From UBA7887 sp964408735 (GTDB lineage Bacteria > Pseudomonadota > Alphaproteobacteria > UBA7887), in assembly GCA_964408735.1 (NCBI GenBank), contig CAYPAX010000018.1, positions 1 through 53,888 of the forward strand: DNA of 53,888 bases, written 5' to 3'. Position 1 is the first letter of the stretch. Each line of letters opens with the position of its first letter. Below are positions 1 to 6,817 of the stretch, piece after piece. Below the pieces are notes generated by a model, which worked only from the letters and a program-made list of their open reading frames with translations, made no database searches and had not been told where the DNA came from. The position numbers and the translations under genes were made by a program.

Positions 1-1
1 G

Positions 2-55
2 GAGTCCAGCGAAGCGGACGGGGTCTTCAGCTTCCTGATCAAGAAGCTGTCCTAG
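2..55 (+). CDS. C-terminal end of an unidentified gene (partial)
   Basis: An open frame enters from the left edge and stops at TAG 53-55. It encodes the tail ESSEADGVFSFLIKKLS. The stop overlaps the stop of the convergent CoA-transferase by 3 bases, which is common for genuine tail-to-tail neighbours. The fragment is too short to assign a family, and that it is coding is inferred only from the frame and the tight convergent junction. Confidence 0.4.
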   Translation, partial: ESSEADGVFSFLIKKLS

Positions 56-1245
56 ATTACACCCTGGTCCTGTAGCTTGGTGAAGTCGGCCTCGTCGAGC
101 CCCAGCCAGTCGACGAAAACGTCGCGGTTGTGCTCGCCATGCGCCGGTGCGATGTGGTGCCGCGGCGAGGGCGAGCCGTGAAAGCGCAAGGGGCTGTTGG
201 GCACGACGATGCGGCCGAGCTCGGGGTGGTCGATCCACTCCAGCATGCCGCGGCCGTGCATGTGCGGATCCTCCAAGACTTCGGCCAGTTCGCGCACCGG
301 TGCTGCCGGCACGCCATGTTGCTTTGCTGTGGCGAAGACCTCGTCACGCGTGAGGCTCCGGGTCCAGTCGGCGACCAGCCCATCGACCTCATCCATGCGT
401 GCTGCGCGTTCCGTATTGCTGGCATAGCGGGCGTCGTCGGCCAAGTCCGCACGCCCCATGGCGGCGAGCAGGTTTCGCCAGTGCTCGTCGGTGACGACGA
501 TGATCGCGACATGGCCGTCCTTGGCCTCGTAGACGTTGTAGGGCACCACCGAGAGGCCGCCATGGCGGTTGTCGGTTCGCGGTGCCGTGCCTGAGCCGAA
601 GAACATGCCGATGTTCGATGCCATGGAAGAGTAGGCCGCTTCTTCCATGGATACCTCGACCATACGTCCGCGGCCGCTGCGATGGCGCTGGAACAGTGCC
701 GTGACGATGGCCGAGAAAAGATGCGTGCCGCCCATGAAGTCGACCACCGCCGGCCCCGCCTTGACCGGCGGCCTGTCGGCAAAACCGGTGACGCTCATCA
801 TGCCGGAATAGGCCTGCACCGTGAGGTCCATGGCGAGATTGTCCCGGTCCGGGCCGCTCAAGCCGTAGCCCGTGCCCGAGCCGTAGACGAGCTGCGGGTT
901 GATCTCAGAGAGCCGCTCATAGCCAAGGCCGAGCCGGTCCATGACGCCCGGCGCGAAGTTCTCGATCAGCACATCGGCGCGCTCGACCAGGCGGCATAGC
1001 AGCTGCTTGCCGGCCTCCTGCTTGAGGTCAAGGGTGATGCCGCGTTTGTTGCCGTTGAGCATGGCCAATGGCACCGAGCCGCCGCGCACGCCCGAGCGCC
1101 GGCGCAGGGGCTCGCCATGGGGCGGCTCGATCTTGATGACATCGGCGCCCGCCTTGGCGGCCAGGAAGCCGGCATAGGGGCCCTGATAGATTTGGCCCAG
1201 GTCGAGCACTACGATGCCCGCCAGGGGAAGCTCGGTTGTTGTCAT
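52..1245 (-). CDS. CaiB/BaiF family (class III) CoA-transferase
   Basis: 397 residues, the usual length for class III CoA-transferases, which move CoA between carboxylic acids through an aspartyl-CoA thioester in the cytosol. Visible family marks are the N-terminal stretch LAGIVVLDLGQIYQGPYAG, the segment DVIKIEPPHGEPLR, the segment NGNKRGITLDLK, and the likely nucleophile Asp near residue 140 in NLAMDLTVQAYSGMM. The ATG at 1245 is chosen because the protein then begins a few residues before the conserved LAGIVVLDL segment. The reading frame stays open further upstream, but only opposite other genes. It is divergent from the enolase-superfamily gene, with about 108 bases between them, so the two may act on related acids. 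The substrate cannot be read from sequence. Confidence 0.9.
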   Translation of the reverse strand: MTTTELPLAGIVVLDLGQIYQGPYAGFLAAKAGADVIKIEPPHGEPLRRRSGVRGGSVPLAMLNGNKRGITLDLKQEAGKQLLCRLVERADVLIENFAPGVMDRLGLGYERLSEINPQLVYGSGTGYGLSGPDRDNLAMDLTVQAYSGMMSVTGFADRPPVKAGPAVVDFMGGTHLFSAIVTALFQRHRSGRGRMVEVSMEEAAYSSMASNIGMFFGSGTAPRTDNRHGGLSVVPYNVYEAKDGHVAIIVVTDEHWRNLLAAMGRADLADDARYASNTERAARMDEVDGLVADWTRSLTRDEVFATAKQHGVPAAPVRELAEVLEDPHMHGRGMLEWIDHPELGRIVVPNSPLRFHGSPSPRHHIAPAHGEHNRDVFVDWLGLDEADFTKLQDQGVI

Positions 1246-1353
1246 GGCAAGCGTAGAATACCAGAGCGTCCGCCTACCGCAATAGCGCTTGCCGAACTTG
1301 CGGCGGCGGCCTATGACTTCCCAGCGCCGCCGCCAACCGCCGAGAGGATCCCC

Positions 1354-2514
1354 ATGAGCACCATCAAGCGCATTGTCGTGCAAAGCTTTGACTATGAGCT
1401 GGAGGACTTCGGCGCCAATCCGATGATCTTCGAGAAAGGCGGCAAGCACCGCTTCTCGAAGTTTGCCGTGACCGTCGAGACCGATGACGGCCATTCCGGC
1501 AGTTATATCCCCCACCTTGGCGGCACCGGCCATGCCCTGGCCCAGGTCAAGGAGATGGCGCCGGGCCTGATCGGCCGCGATGCCGAGCAGCGCGAGAAGA
1601 CCTTCGAGGACCTCAAGCTCGGCTGGCGCCATTTCGACAAGCTCGGCATTGCGGCGCTTGATGCGGCATTGTGGGATCTCGCGGGCAAGAAGTACGATGC
1701 CCCCGTCGCGCGCCTGCTCGGCGGCTATCGCCAGCGCTTGCCGGCCTATGCCAGCACCTATCCCGGCCAGGCCAGCCCCGGCGGTCTCGACAGCGTCGAG
1801 GCCTATGCCGACTTCGCCGAAGACTGCGTTTCGCGTGGCTTTCCCGGCTTCAAGATCCATGGCTTCATGGATGGCAAGCCGGAGAGCGAGATCGCCATCA
1901 TGACGGCCATTCGCGAGCGTGTCGGCAAGGCCATCAAGCTGATGACCGACCCCGCCTCCAGCCTGCCCTCGTTCCTTGCTGCGGTCGAGGTCGGCCGCGC
2001 CTGCGACGACCTCGGCCTCTACTGGTACGAAGATCCCTACCGCGATGCCTCCTCGAGCGCCGTCGCCCACAAGCGCCTGCGCGAGTTCGTTCGCACGCCA
2101 TTGATGATAGCCGAGCATATCCGGGGCTTCGAGCAGAAGGCCGACTTCGTGTTGGCTGGCGGCACCGACATCCTCCATATCGATCCGGAAATGGATGGCG
2201 GCATTACCGGCACCATCAAGCTCGCGCGTTTTGCCGAGGCCCTGGGCATGGAGGTGCAGTTGCATACCGCCGCCCCCATTCATCGCCATTGCATGGCCGC
2301 CATTCCCAATACGCTTTTCTACGAGCTCGGCCTGGTTCGCCCGGATGCCTGGAACGGCTTCCAGCCGCCTGTCTATGCCTGTGACTATGGCGACCAGCTC
2401 GACAATGTGGGGGCCGACGGCTGCGTTGCCGTGCCTGACGGACCCGGCCTCGGCGTCATCTATGATTGGGACAAGATCAAGCATTGGGAGACCGCACGCG
2501 AGGTCTTCGAGTAG
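1354..2514 (+). CDS. Mandelate racemase / muconate lactonizing enzyme family protein (enolase superfamily)
   Basis: 386 residues with the N-terminal capping domain and C-terminal barrel of the enolase superfamily. These enzymes abstract a proton alpha to a carboxylate held on Mg2+. Likely metal ligands are Asp199 (LMTDPAS), Glu226 (WYEDPY) and Glu254 (IAEH). An Asp277/His304 pair (HIDPEM and QLHTAAP) matches the catalytic dyad of the mandelate racemase subgroup. The motif on the second strand reads Lys167-Ile-His169 instead of the common Lys-x-Lys, pointing to a sugar-acid dehydratase-type specificity rather than a true racemase (inference). A GAGAGG ribosome site lies just before ATG 1354. 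It is divergent from the CoA-transferase gene. Confidence 0.9.
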   Translation: MSTIKRIVVQSFDYELEDFGANPMIFEKGGKHRFSKFAVTVETDDGHSGSYIPHLGGTGHALAQVKEMAPGLIGRDAEQREKTFEDLKLGWRHFDKLGIAALDAALWDLAGKKYDAPVARLLGGYRQRLPAYASTYPGQASPGGLDSVEAYADFAEDCVSRGFPGFKIHGFMDGKPESEIAIMTAIRERVGKAIKLMTDPASSLPSFLAAVEVGRACDDLGLYWYEDPYRDASSSAVAHKRLREFVRTPLMIAEHIRGFEQKADFVLAGGTDILHIDPEMDGGITGTIKLARFAEALGMEVQLHTAAPIHRHCMAAIPNTLFYELGLVRPDAWNGFQPPVYACDYGDQLDNVGADGCVAVPDGPGLGVIYDWDKIKHWETAREVFE

Positions 2515-2580
2515 CTTGTGTCGGGAGTCCGGGGGCCGTATATCTTGGCGCCGGGCTGGTGATCTGATCGGAGCGTAGCG

Positions 2581-3462
2581 GTGGCCGTAGCTAGTATGAC
2601 AGGGTTTGCCCGTTGCCAGGGCCAGCACCAGGGCCATGACTGGGTCTGGGAGATCAAGAGCGTCAACAATCGCGGCCTTGATCTGCGCTGCCGCCTGGGT
2701 CAGGGCAACGACGCCCTGGAGCCGGAACTGCGGCGGCACCTGGCCGATCATGTCACCCGCGGCAGCATTTCTGTGGGCCTGGTGGCGCGACGGGCAGCGG
2801 CGGCCGCGCCGATGCGCCTCAACCGGGCTTTTCTGGCGGATATGGCGGCCGAGACACGGGCCCTTGCCGACGAGTTGGCGTTGGCGCCGCCCGGACTTGA
2901 CGCCCTGATGGCCTTGCCGGGCGCCATCGAGCCCGAAGCGGAACAGGAAGATGCCGTCGAGGCACGTCACGCGGCGATGCTGGCGGGCTTTGACGATGCT
3001 GTCGCGGCCCTCTGCAAGGCGAGGCGAGAGGAGGGCGCGCGGCTTGCCGACGTGCTGGACGCTCTGCTCGTCGAGATTGCCGATGGCACGGAACAGGCGG
3101 CGGCCAGCGCGGAGGCGCAGCCGGGCGCCTTGAGGGCGCGCCTCGAAGCCCAGCTTGGCGAACTCGCGGACGCGGTGCCGGCCCTGTCCGAGGAGCGCTT
3201 TGCCCAGGAGGTGGCACTGCTTGCCGCCAAGGCCGATATCCGTGAGGAGATTGACCGCCTGGGTGCCCATGTCGCCGCGGCGCGCGACTTGCTGGCCGAG
3301 GGGGGTGCCATCGGCCGCCGTCTCGACTTTCTCTGCCAGGAATTCAACCGCGAAGCCAACACCCTCTGCTCGAAGTCGTCCGATGTGGCTCTGACCGCTA
3401 TTGGGCTGGACCTGAAAGCGGCCGTCGACCGTTTGCGCGAGCAGGTGCAAAACGTTGAATGA
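2581..3462 (+). CDS. yicC: YicC family protein (endoribonuclease-type stress protein)
   Basis: 293 residues, with the family's hallmark N-terminus SMTGFARCQG followed by WEIKSVNNRGLDLRCRLG, and the conserved C-terminal DUF1732 part EEIDRLGAHVAAARDLL, GRRLDFLCQEFNREANTLCSK and LKAAVDRLREQVQNVE. E. coli YicC has been described as an endoribonuclease acting on small RNA. The start is a GTG at 2581 with GGAG about six bases upstream. An ATG five codons later is the alternative. It overlaps or abuts gmk, a very common pairing in proteobacteria. Confidence 0.93.
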   Translation: MAVASMTGFARCQGQHQGHDWVWEIKSVNNRGLDLRCRLGQGNDALEPELRRHLADHVTRGSISVGLVARRAAAAAPMRLNRAFLADMAAETRALADELALAPPGLDALMALPGAIEPEAEQEDAVEARHAAMLAGFDDAVAALCKARREEGARLADVLDALLVEIADGTEQAAASAEAQPGALRARLEAQLGELADAVPALSEERFAQEVALLAAKADIREEIDRLGAHVAAARDLLAEGGAIGRRLDFLCQEFNREANTLCSKSSDVALTAIGLDLKAAVDRLREQVQNVE

Positions 3463-3472
3463 GGATACGCCC

Positions 3473-4111
3473 GTGAGCGCCCACCCGCATGTTACCCGCC
3501 GCGGCCTTATGCTGATCCTGTCGTCGCCATCCGGTGCCGGCAAGACGACCATTTCGCGCCGCTTGCTTGCGGCCGACCCGGGCTTGTGGATGTCGGTGTC
3601 GGCGACCACGCGGCCGATGCGTCCCGGCGAGGTGCCGGGCGAAGACTATCGCTTTGTCAAGCAGGGCGAGTTCAATGCGATGATCGCCAATGGCGAGCTG
3701 CTCGAGCATGCCAAGGTATTCGATCACCACTACGGCACGCCGCGCGGGCCGGTCATAAGCTCCCTGGAGCAGGGCCGCGACGTGCTTTTCGATATCGACT
3801 GGCAAGGCGCGCAACAGCTTAGCGAGGCGATGGGCGACGATGTGGTCAAGGTGTTCATCCTGCCGCCATCGACCGCGGAATTGGAGCGCCGGCTAACTAA
3901 CCGGGCACAGGACAGCGCCGAGGTGGTAGCCAACCGCATGGCCAAGGCGGCCGCCGAGATGACCCATTGGGCGGAATATGATTACGTGGTGATCAATCAC
4001 GACATCGAGCAGGCGGTGGCGCAGGTCATGGCCATCCTCACCGCCGCCCGCCAGCGCCGCGACCGCTATGTCGACCTCAGCCGCTTCGTGACCGAGCTTC
4101 AGGGCGAGTAG
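3473..4111 (+). CDS. gmk: Guanylate kinase
   Basis: About 212 residues. Phosphorylates GMP to GDP with ATP in the cytosol. The P-loop SSPSGAGKTTISRRLL sits near the N-terminus, followed by the GMP-binding segment VSATTRPMRPGEVPGEDYRFV, then DVLFDIDWQGAQQL and the lid region RLTNRAQDSAEVVANRM. The GTG at 3473 is preferred because a GAGG lies 8 bases before it, inside the stop region of yicC. A TTG at 3455, overlapping yicC by 8 bases and adding six residues, is the alternative. The gene ends six bases before an inverted-repeat element (4117-4381). Confidence 0.95.
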   Translation: MSAHPHVTRRGLMLILSSPSGAGKTTISRRLLAADPGLWMSVSATTRPMRPGEVPGEDYRFVKQGEFNAMIANGELLEHAKVFDHHYGTPRGPVISSLEQGRDVLFDIDWQGAQQLSEAMGDDVVKVFILPPSTAELERRLTNRAQDSAEVVANRMAKAAAEMTHWAEYDYVVINHDIEQAVAQVMAILTAARQRRDRYVDLSRFVTELQGE

Positions 4112-4116
4112 GCTCA

Positions 4117-4148
4117 AGAGCATATTTCGACCATACACGGTCATTTGA
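4117..4148 (+). repeat. Left terminal inverted repeat of element copy 1
   Basis: 32 bases, perfect complement of 4350-4381. It lies six bases after the gmk stop. Confidence 0.85.
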
Positions 4149-4381
4149 CCGGGATGATTTTGGCCGTCGGTTAGGAGCGCGCCGCGCTGTCGTGTGACCC
4201 CACGTCAAGCGGCGGGCGACGCGGCCGACGGCCAAAAGCACCCGGCCTTCGGTGGCCCGCCTCGCCACCCTGGATGCGTTGCGCCGCTTGCCCGATGTGC
4301 CCGGCATCGCGCGGCGCGACGCGCCTACCCAGCGCGGCGATCCGGACCATCAAATGACCGTGTATGGTCGAAATATGCTCT
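4117..4381. mobile_element. MITE-like inverted-repeat element, copy 1 (265 bp)
   Basis: Termini 4117-4148 and 4350-4381 are perfect 32-bp inverted repeats (first bases AGAGCATATTTCGACC). The 200-bp core holds no credible gene. The core is recognisably the reverse complement of the core of the second element at 5213-5467: for example, the shared string TTGCCCGATG and neighbouring blocks line up. Its right terminus encodes the last 18 codons of rsmA. No transposase is present, so it would be non-autonomous. No clear target-site duplication was seen. Confidence 0.8.
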
Positions 4382-5224
4382 AGCCAGGGCACAGAACTCG
4401 GCAACGCTCAAGGTCTCGGCCCGCGCCTCGCCGGCGATTCCCGCTTCCTCCAGCAGTGCCGCGACGTCGCCTGTCAGGGCCTTGAGGCTGCTGCGCAGCA
4501 TCTTGCGCCGTTGGCCGAAAGCGGCGCGCGTCACGGCTTCCAGGCTGGCGATGTCTGTTTCGGCAAGGGGCGCCGGGCGCGGCACAAGCTGGACCACGCT
4601 GGAGGTGACCTTGGGTGGTGGCGTGAAGGCGCGGGCCGGCACGTCGAACAGGCGCCGGGCCTCGCAAAGCCATTGCGCCAGAACGCTGAGGCGACCATAG
4701 GTGCGGCTGCCAGGTGTGGCCGTCAGGCGCGCCGCGACTTCCTTCTGAAACATCAGCGTCAGGCCCGCGAAAGCCTGCGGCGAGGCGGCGATGCCATGCA
4801 GCCAGCCGATCAGCAATGGTGTCGCGATATTGTAAGGCAGATTTGCGACGACCATGCGCGGTTCGGCGACCAGTGCCGTGGCGTCGTGATCGAGGGCGTC
4901 GCCTTCGATCAGACGCAGGCGCCCCCCGGCAAGCGCGACCAGGTCGGCGAGTGCCGCCACGGCACGCGGATCGCGCTCGATTGCCACCACCTCGCGGGCG
5001 CCGTTGGCCAGCAGCGCGCGGGTCAGGCCGCCGGGCCCCGGGCCCACTTCGACCACGCCCATCTCCGTGAGATCGCCGGCAGCGCGCGCAATGCGGTCGG
5101 TGAGGTTGCCGTCGAGCAGGAAGTTCTGGCCCAATGATTTCCGGGCTGCGAGACCATGTTGCGCGATGACCTCGCGCAGGGGCGGCAGCGCGGAGATATC
5201 CAGCTTGGGATTAGAGCGCTTCAT
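4325..5224 (-). CDS. rsmA: 16S rRNA (adenine1518/1519-N6,N6)-dimethyltransferase RsmA (KsgA)
   Basis: 299 residues. Dimethylates two adjacent adenines near the 3' end of 16S rRNA during small-subunit assembly. Motifs: SLGQNFLLD, the SAM-binding loop VEVGPGPGGLTRAL, the acidic VVAIERDP, the catalytic NLPYNIATPLL, and FTPPPKVTSSVVQL with FGQRRKMLRSSLK at the C-terminal domain. Both ends are unusual. The only ATG start (5224) and the first four codons lie in the terminal repeat of element copy 2. The last 18 residues, from the AGA codon at 4381 (ending DGPDRRAG), come from the terminal repeat and core of element copy 1. Family members normally end soon after the FCALA-type segment. No purine-rich ribosome site is visible upstream. 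Confidence 0.93.
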   Translation of the reverse strand: MKRSNPKLDISALPPLREVIAQHGLAARKSLGQNFLLDGNLTDRIARAAGDLTEMGVVEVGPGPGGLTRALLANGAREVVAIERDPRAVAALADLVALAGGRLRLIEGDALDHDATALVAEPRMVVANLPYNIATPLLIGWLHGIAASPQAFAGLTLMFQKEVAARLTATPGSRTYGRLSVLAQWLCEARRLFDVPARAFTPPPKVTSSVVQLVPRPAPLAETDIASLEAVTRAAFGQRRKMLRSSLKALTGDVAALLEEAGIAGEARAETLSVAEFCALARAYFDHTRSFDGPDRRAG

Positions 5225-5467
5225 TGTGAGGTGGAACCGGTTTGACCGGTCTCAGCGGTGTCCTGGCTAGGCGTGCGCCGCCGCGCGATGCGCGGACATC
5301 GGGCAAGGCGCGCAACGACGCCAGGGCGGCGCTGAGGCCGGCCTGCTGTGGGCCAAGGAGGCTCGTCGCGACCCTTGGCCGATGCCTCACATCGCCCGGC
5401 GCGCCGCTCCTACCCGAAAAGCCACCCTGGCCCATCAAACCGATTCCAACTCACCATGAAGCGCTCT
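5213..5467. mobile_element. MITE-like inverted-repeat element, copy 2 (255 bp)
   Basis: Termini 5213-5245 and 5435-5467 are 33-bp inverted repeats with three mismatches (first bases AGAGCGCTTCAT). The core resembles the core of copy 1 in inverted orientation. The element lies between surA and rsmA. Its outer edge forms part of the surA stop codon (TAG at 5468-5466), and its other edge carries the rsmA ATG (5224-5222). Short open frames in its core are taken as chance. Confidence 0.78.
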
Positions 5468-6758
5468 AGCGCGCGTCGGCACGTTCCCGCAGCTCGACGA
5501 AGGCCACCTGGCGCAAGTTGCGGATCATGCGCCGCTCCATGGTCGACAGGCGTCGCAGGGCGATCTGCTCATAGATGCCGTCGCGCAGATCGGTCTCCGC
5601 GTCCGGGTCGTTGCGCTCGCAGGCCATCAGCACATGCACGCCCGAATCGGTGGTTTGCGGCTCGCTGGGCTCGCCGACCGGCAGCTCTGCAACGGCATCG
5701 CGCAGGACCGGCGGCAGGTCGCCGAGGCGGACCCAGCCAAGATCCCCCGAAAGGCTGTTTTCGATGCTGGCCGCGCGCTCGCGCAAAGCGTCGCAGCCGG
5801 ATATGCCGACGGAGATCTCCGCCGCCTGAGTCAGGCGCTGTGTGGCGCCGCCTTCCTCATCGCCGGCCTCCGCCGGCAGCAGGATCTGGCTCAAATAGAC
5901 CTCGACCTCGCGGTTGTCCTGTTCCAGAACGCGCCGCTTGTCGCGGAGGAAGAGAATGTGAACCGCGTCCAGGGTGCGAATGGGCTCGGAAATATCGCCG
6001 ATGGCCATGCCGGCCAGTGCGGCGTCGATCTCCGGCCGGCTTTGGCCTTCGCGCAGCCAGCCGAGATCGCCGCCGGCGCGGGCCAGGGCGCCCTGGCTGA
6101 ACTGGGCTGCGACACCGGCGAAATCCGCGCCGCCGCGCAATTGGGCGACGAGGTCGGCTGCCGTCGCCAGCAGGGCCGCGTCGGTGGTCGTGGCGTCGGG
6201 ATAGAGGTCGATCTCGCTCAGCAGATATTCCGGCAATCCGCGGCTGGCCTCTAGGCGCTCCAGCTCCGCATTGATCTCCTCGTCGCTGACGTCGAGGGTC
6301 GGGCGCAGGCGCTGATTGACGAACTTGCCCCAGACGATTTGCGCCCGCACCTGGCTCTCCACGGCGCTGACGGGAATGCCCACCTGTGCCAGCTGTTCCG
6401 CGAGGCCACCGGCCGGGGCACCGATATTGACCGCGATTTCCTCCATGGCGCGCTGGATCTCGGAGTCGCGCACGCGCACGCCTTGGCGCAAGGCTTCCTG
6501 GACCTGCAGGATCTCATCGACCAGATTGCGCAGCACGGGGCGCAGGAGCCGCTGGCGCATCTCGGGCGTATTGGGCAGATTGGTGCTGTAGATCGCCATC
6601 GAGACCCGCGCTTCCAGGTCGAAAGCGGAGACCACATCCTCATTGACGATCGCGACGATGCGCATCATGTCCTGGGCGCGCACGGCCGTTGCCGCCGCGA
6701 GTAGCGCCAGGGTTATCGTTGCGACATGCCAAAGGTGCCGTGTCCGAGCCGCCATCAT
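5466..6758 (-). CDS. surA: Periplasmic peptidyl-prolyl cis-trans isomerase / chaperone SurA
   Basis: 430 residues. Escorts outer-membrane proteins through the periplasm. A signal peptide (MMAARTRHLWHVATITLALL, cleaved after AVRAQ) precedes the SurA N-terminal domain starting RIVAIVNEDVVSAFDLEAR. Two parvulin-type PPIC modules follow, recognisable at FSQGALARAGGDLGWLREGQ and at SLSGDLGWVRLGDLPP, then the C-terminal helix MIRNLRQVAFVELRERADAR. The ATG at 6758 has GGAG about six bases upstream. It follows lptD in the lptF-lptG-lptD-surA run, the usual genomic setting. Its stop codon coincides with the edge of repeat element copy 2. Confidence 0.93.
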   Translation of the reverse strand: MMAARTRHLWHVATITLALLAAATAVRAQDMMRIVAIVNEDVVSAFDLEARVSMAIYSTNLPNTPEMRQRLLRPVLRNLVDEILQVQEALRQGVRVRDSEIQRAMEEIAVNIGAPAGGLAEQLAQVGIPVSAVESQVRAQIVWGKFVNQRLRPTLDVSDEEINAELERLEASRGLPEYLLSEIDLYPDATTTDAALLATAADLVAQLRGGADFAGVAAQFSQGALARAGGDLGWLREGQSRPEIDAALAGMAIGDISEPIRTLDAVHILFLRDKRRVLEQDNREVEVYLSQILLPAEAGDEEGGATQRLTQAAEISVGISGCDALRERAASIENSLSGDLGWVRLGDLPPVLRDAVAELPVGEPSEPQTTDSGVHVLMACERNDPDAETDLRDGIYEQIALRRLSTMERRMIRNLRQVAFVELRERADAR

Positions 6759-6817
6759 TCTCCGCTCCGCTGAGAGGGGGCGAGCATAGGTCGTGGGCCG
6801 GCCGCCCGCAACAGCAC

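Noticed and set aside
52..3609. A 1185-codon open frame on the minus strand extending far beyond the CoA-transferase
   Set aside because: The part above 1245 lies opposite the enolase-family and yicC genes, which are clear. It is low-complexity-like frame bias of GC-rich DNA. Only 52-1245 has a recognisable family.
4194..4324. Small open frames inside the core of element copy 1, and similar ones in copy 2
   Set aside because: They are not conserved between the two copies in frame and resemble neither each other nor known proteins.
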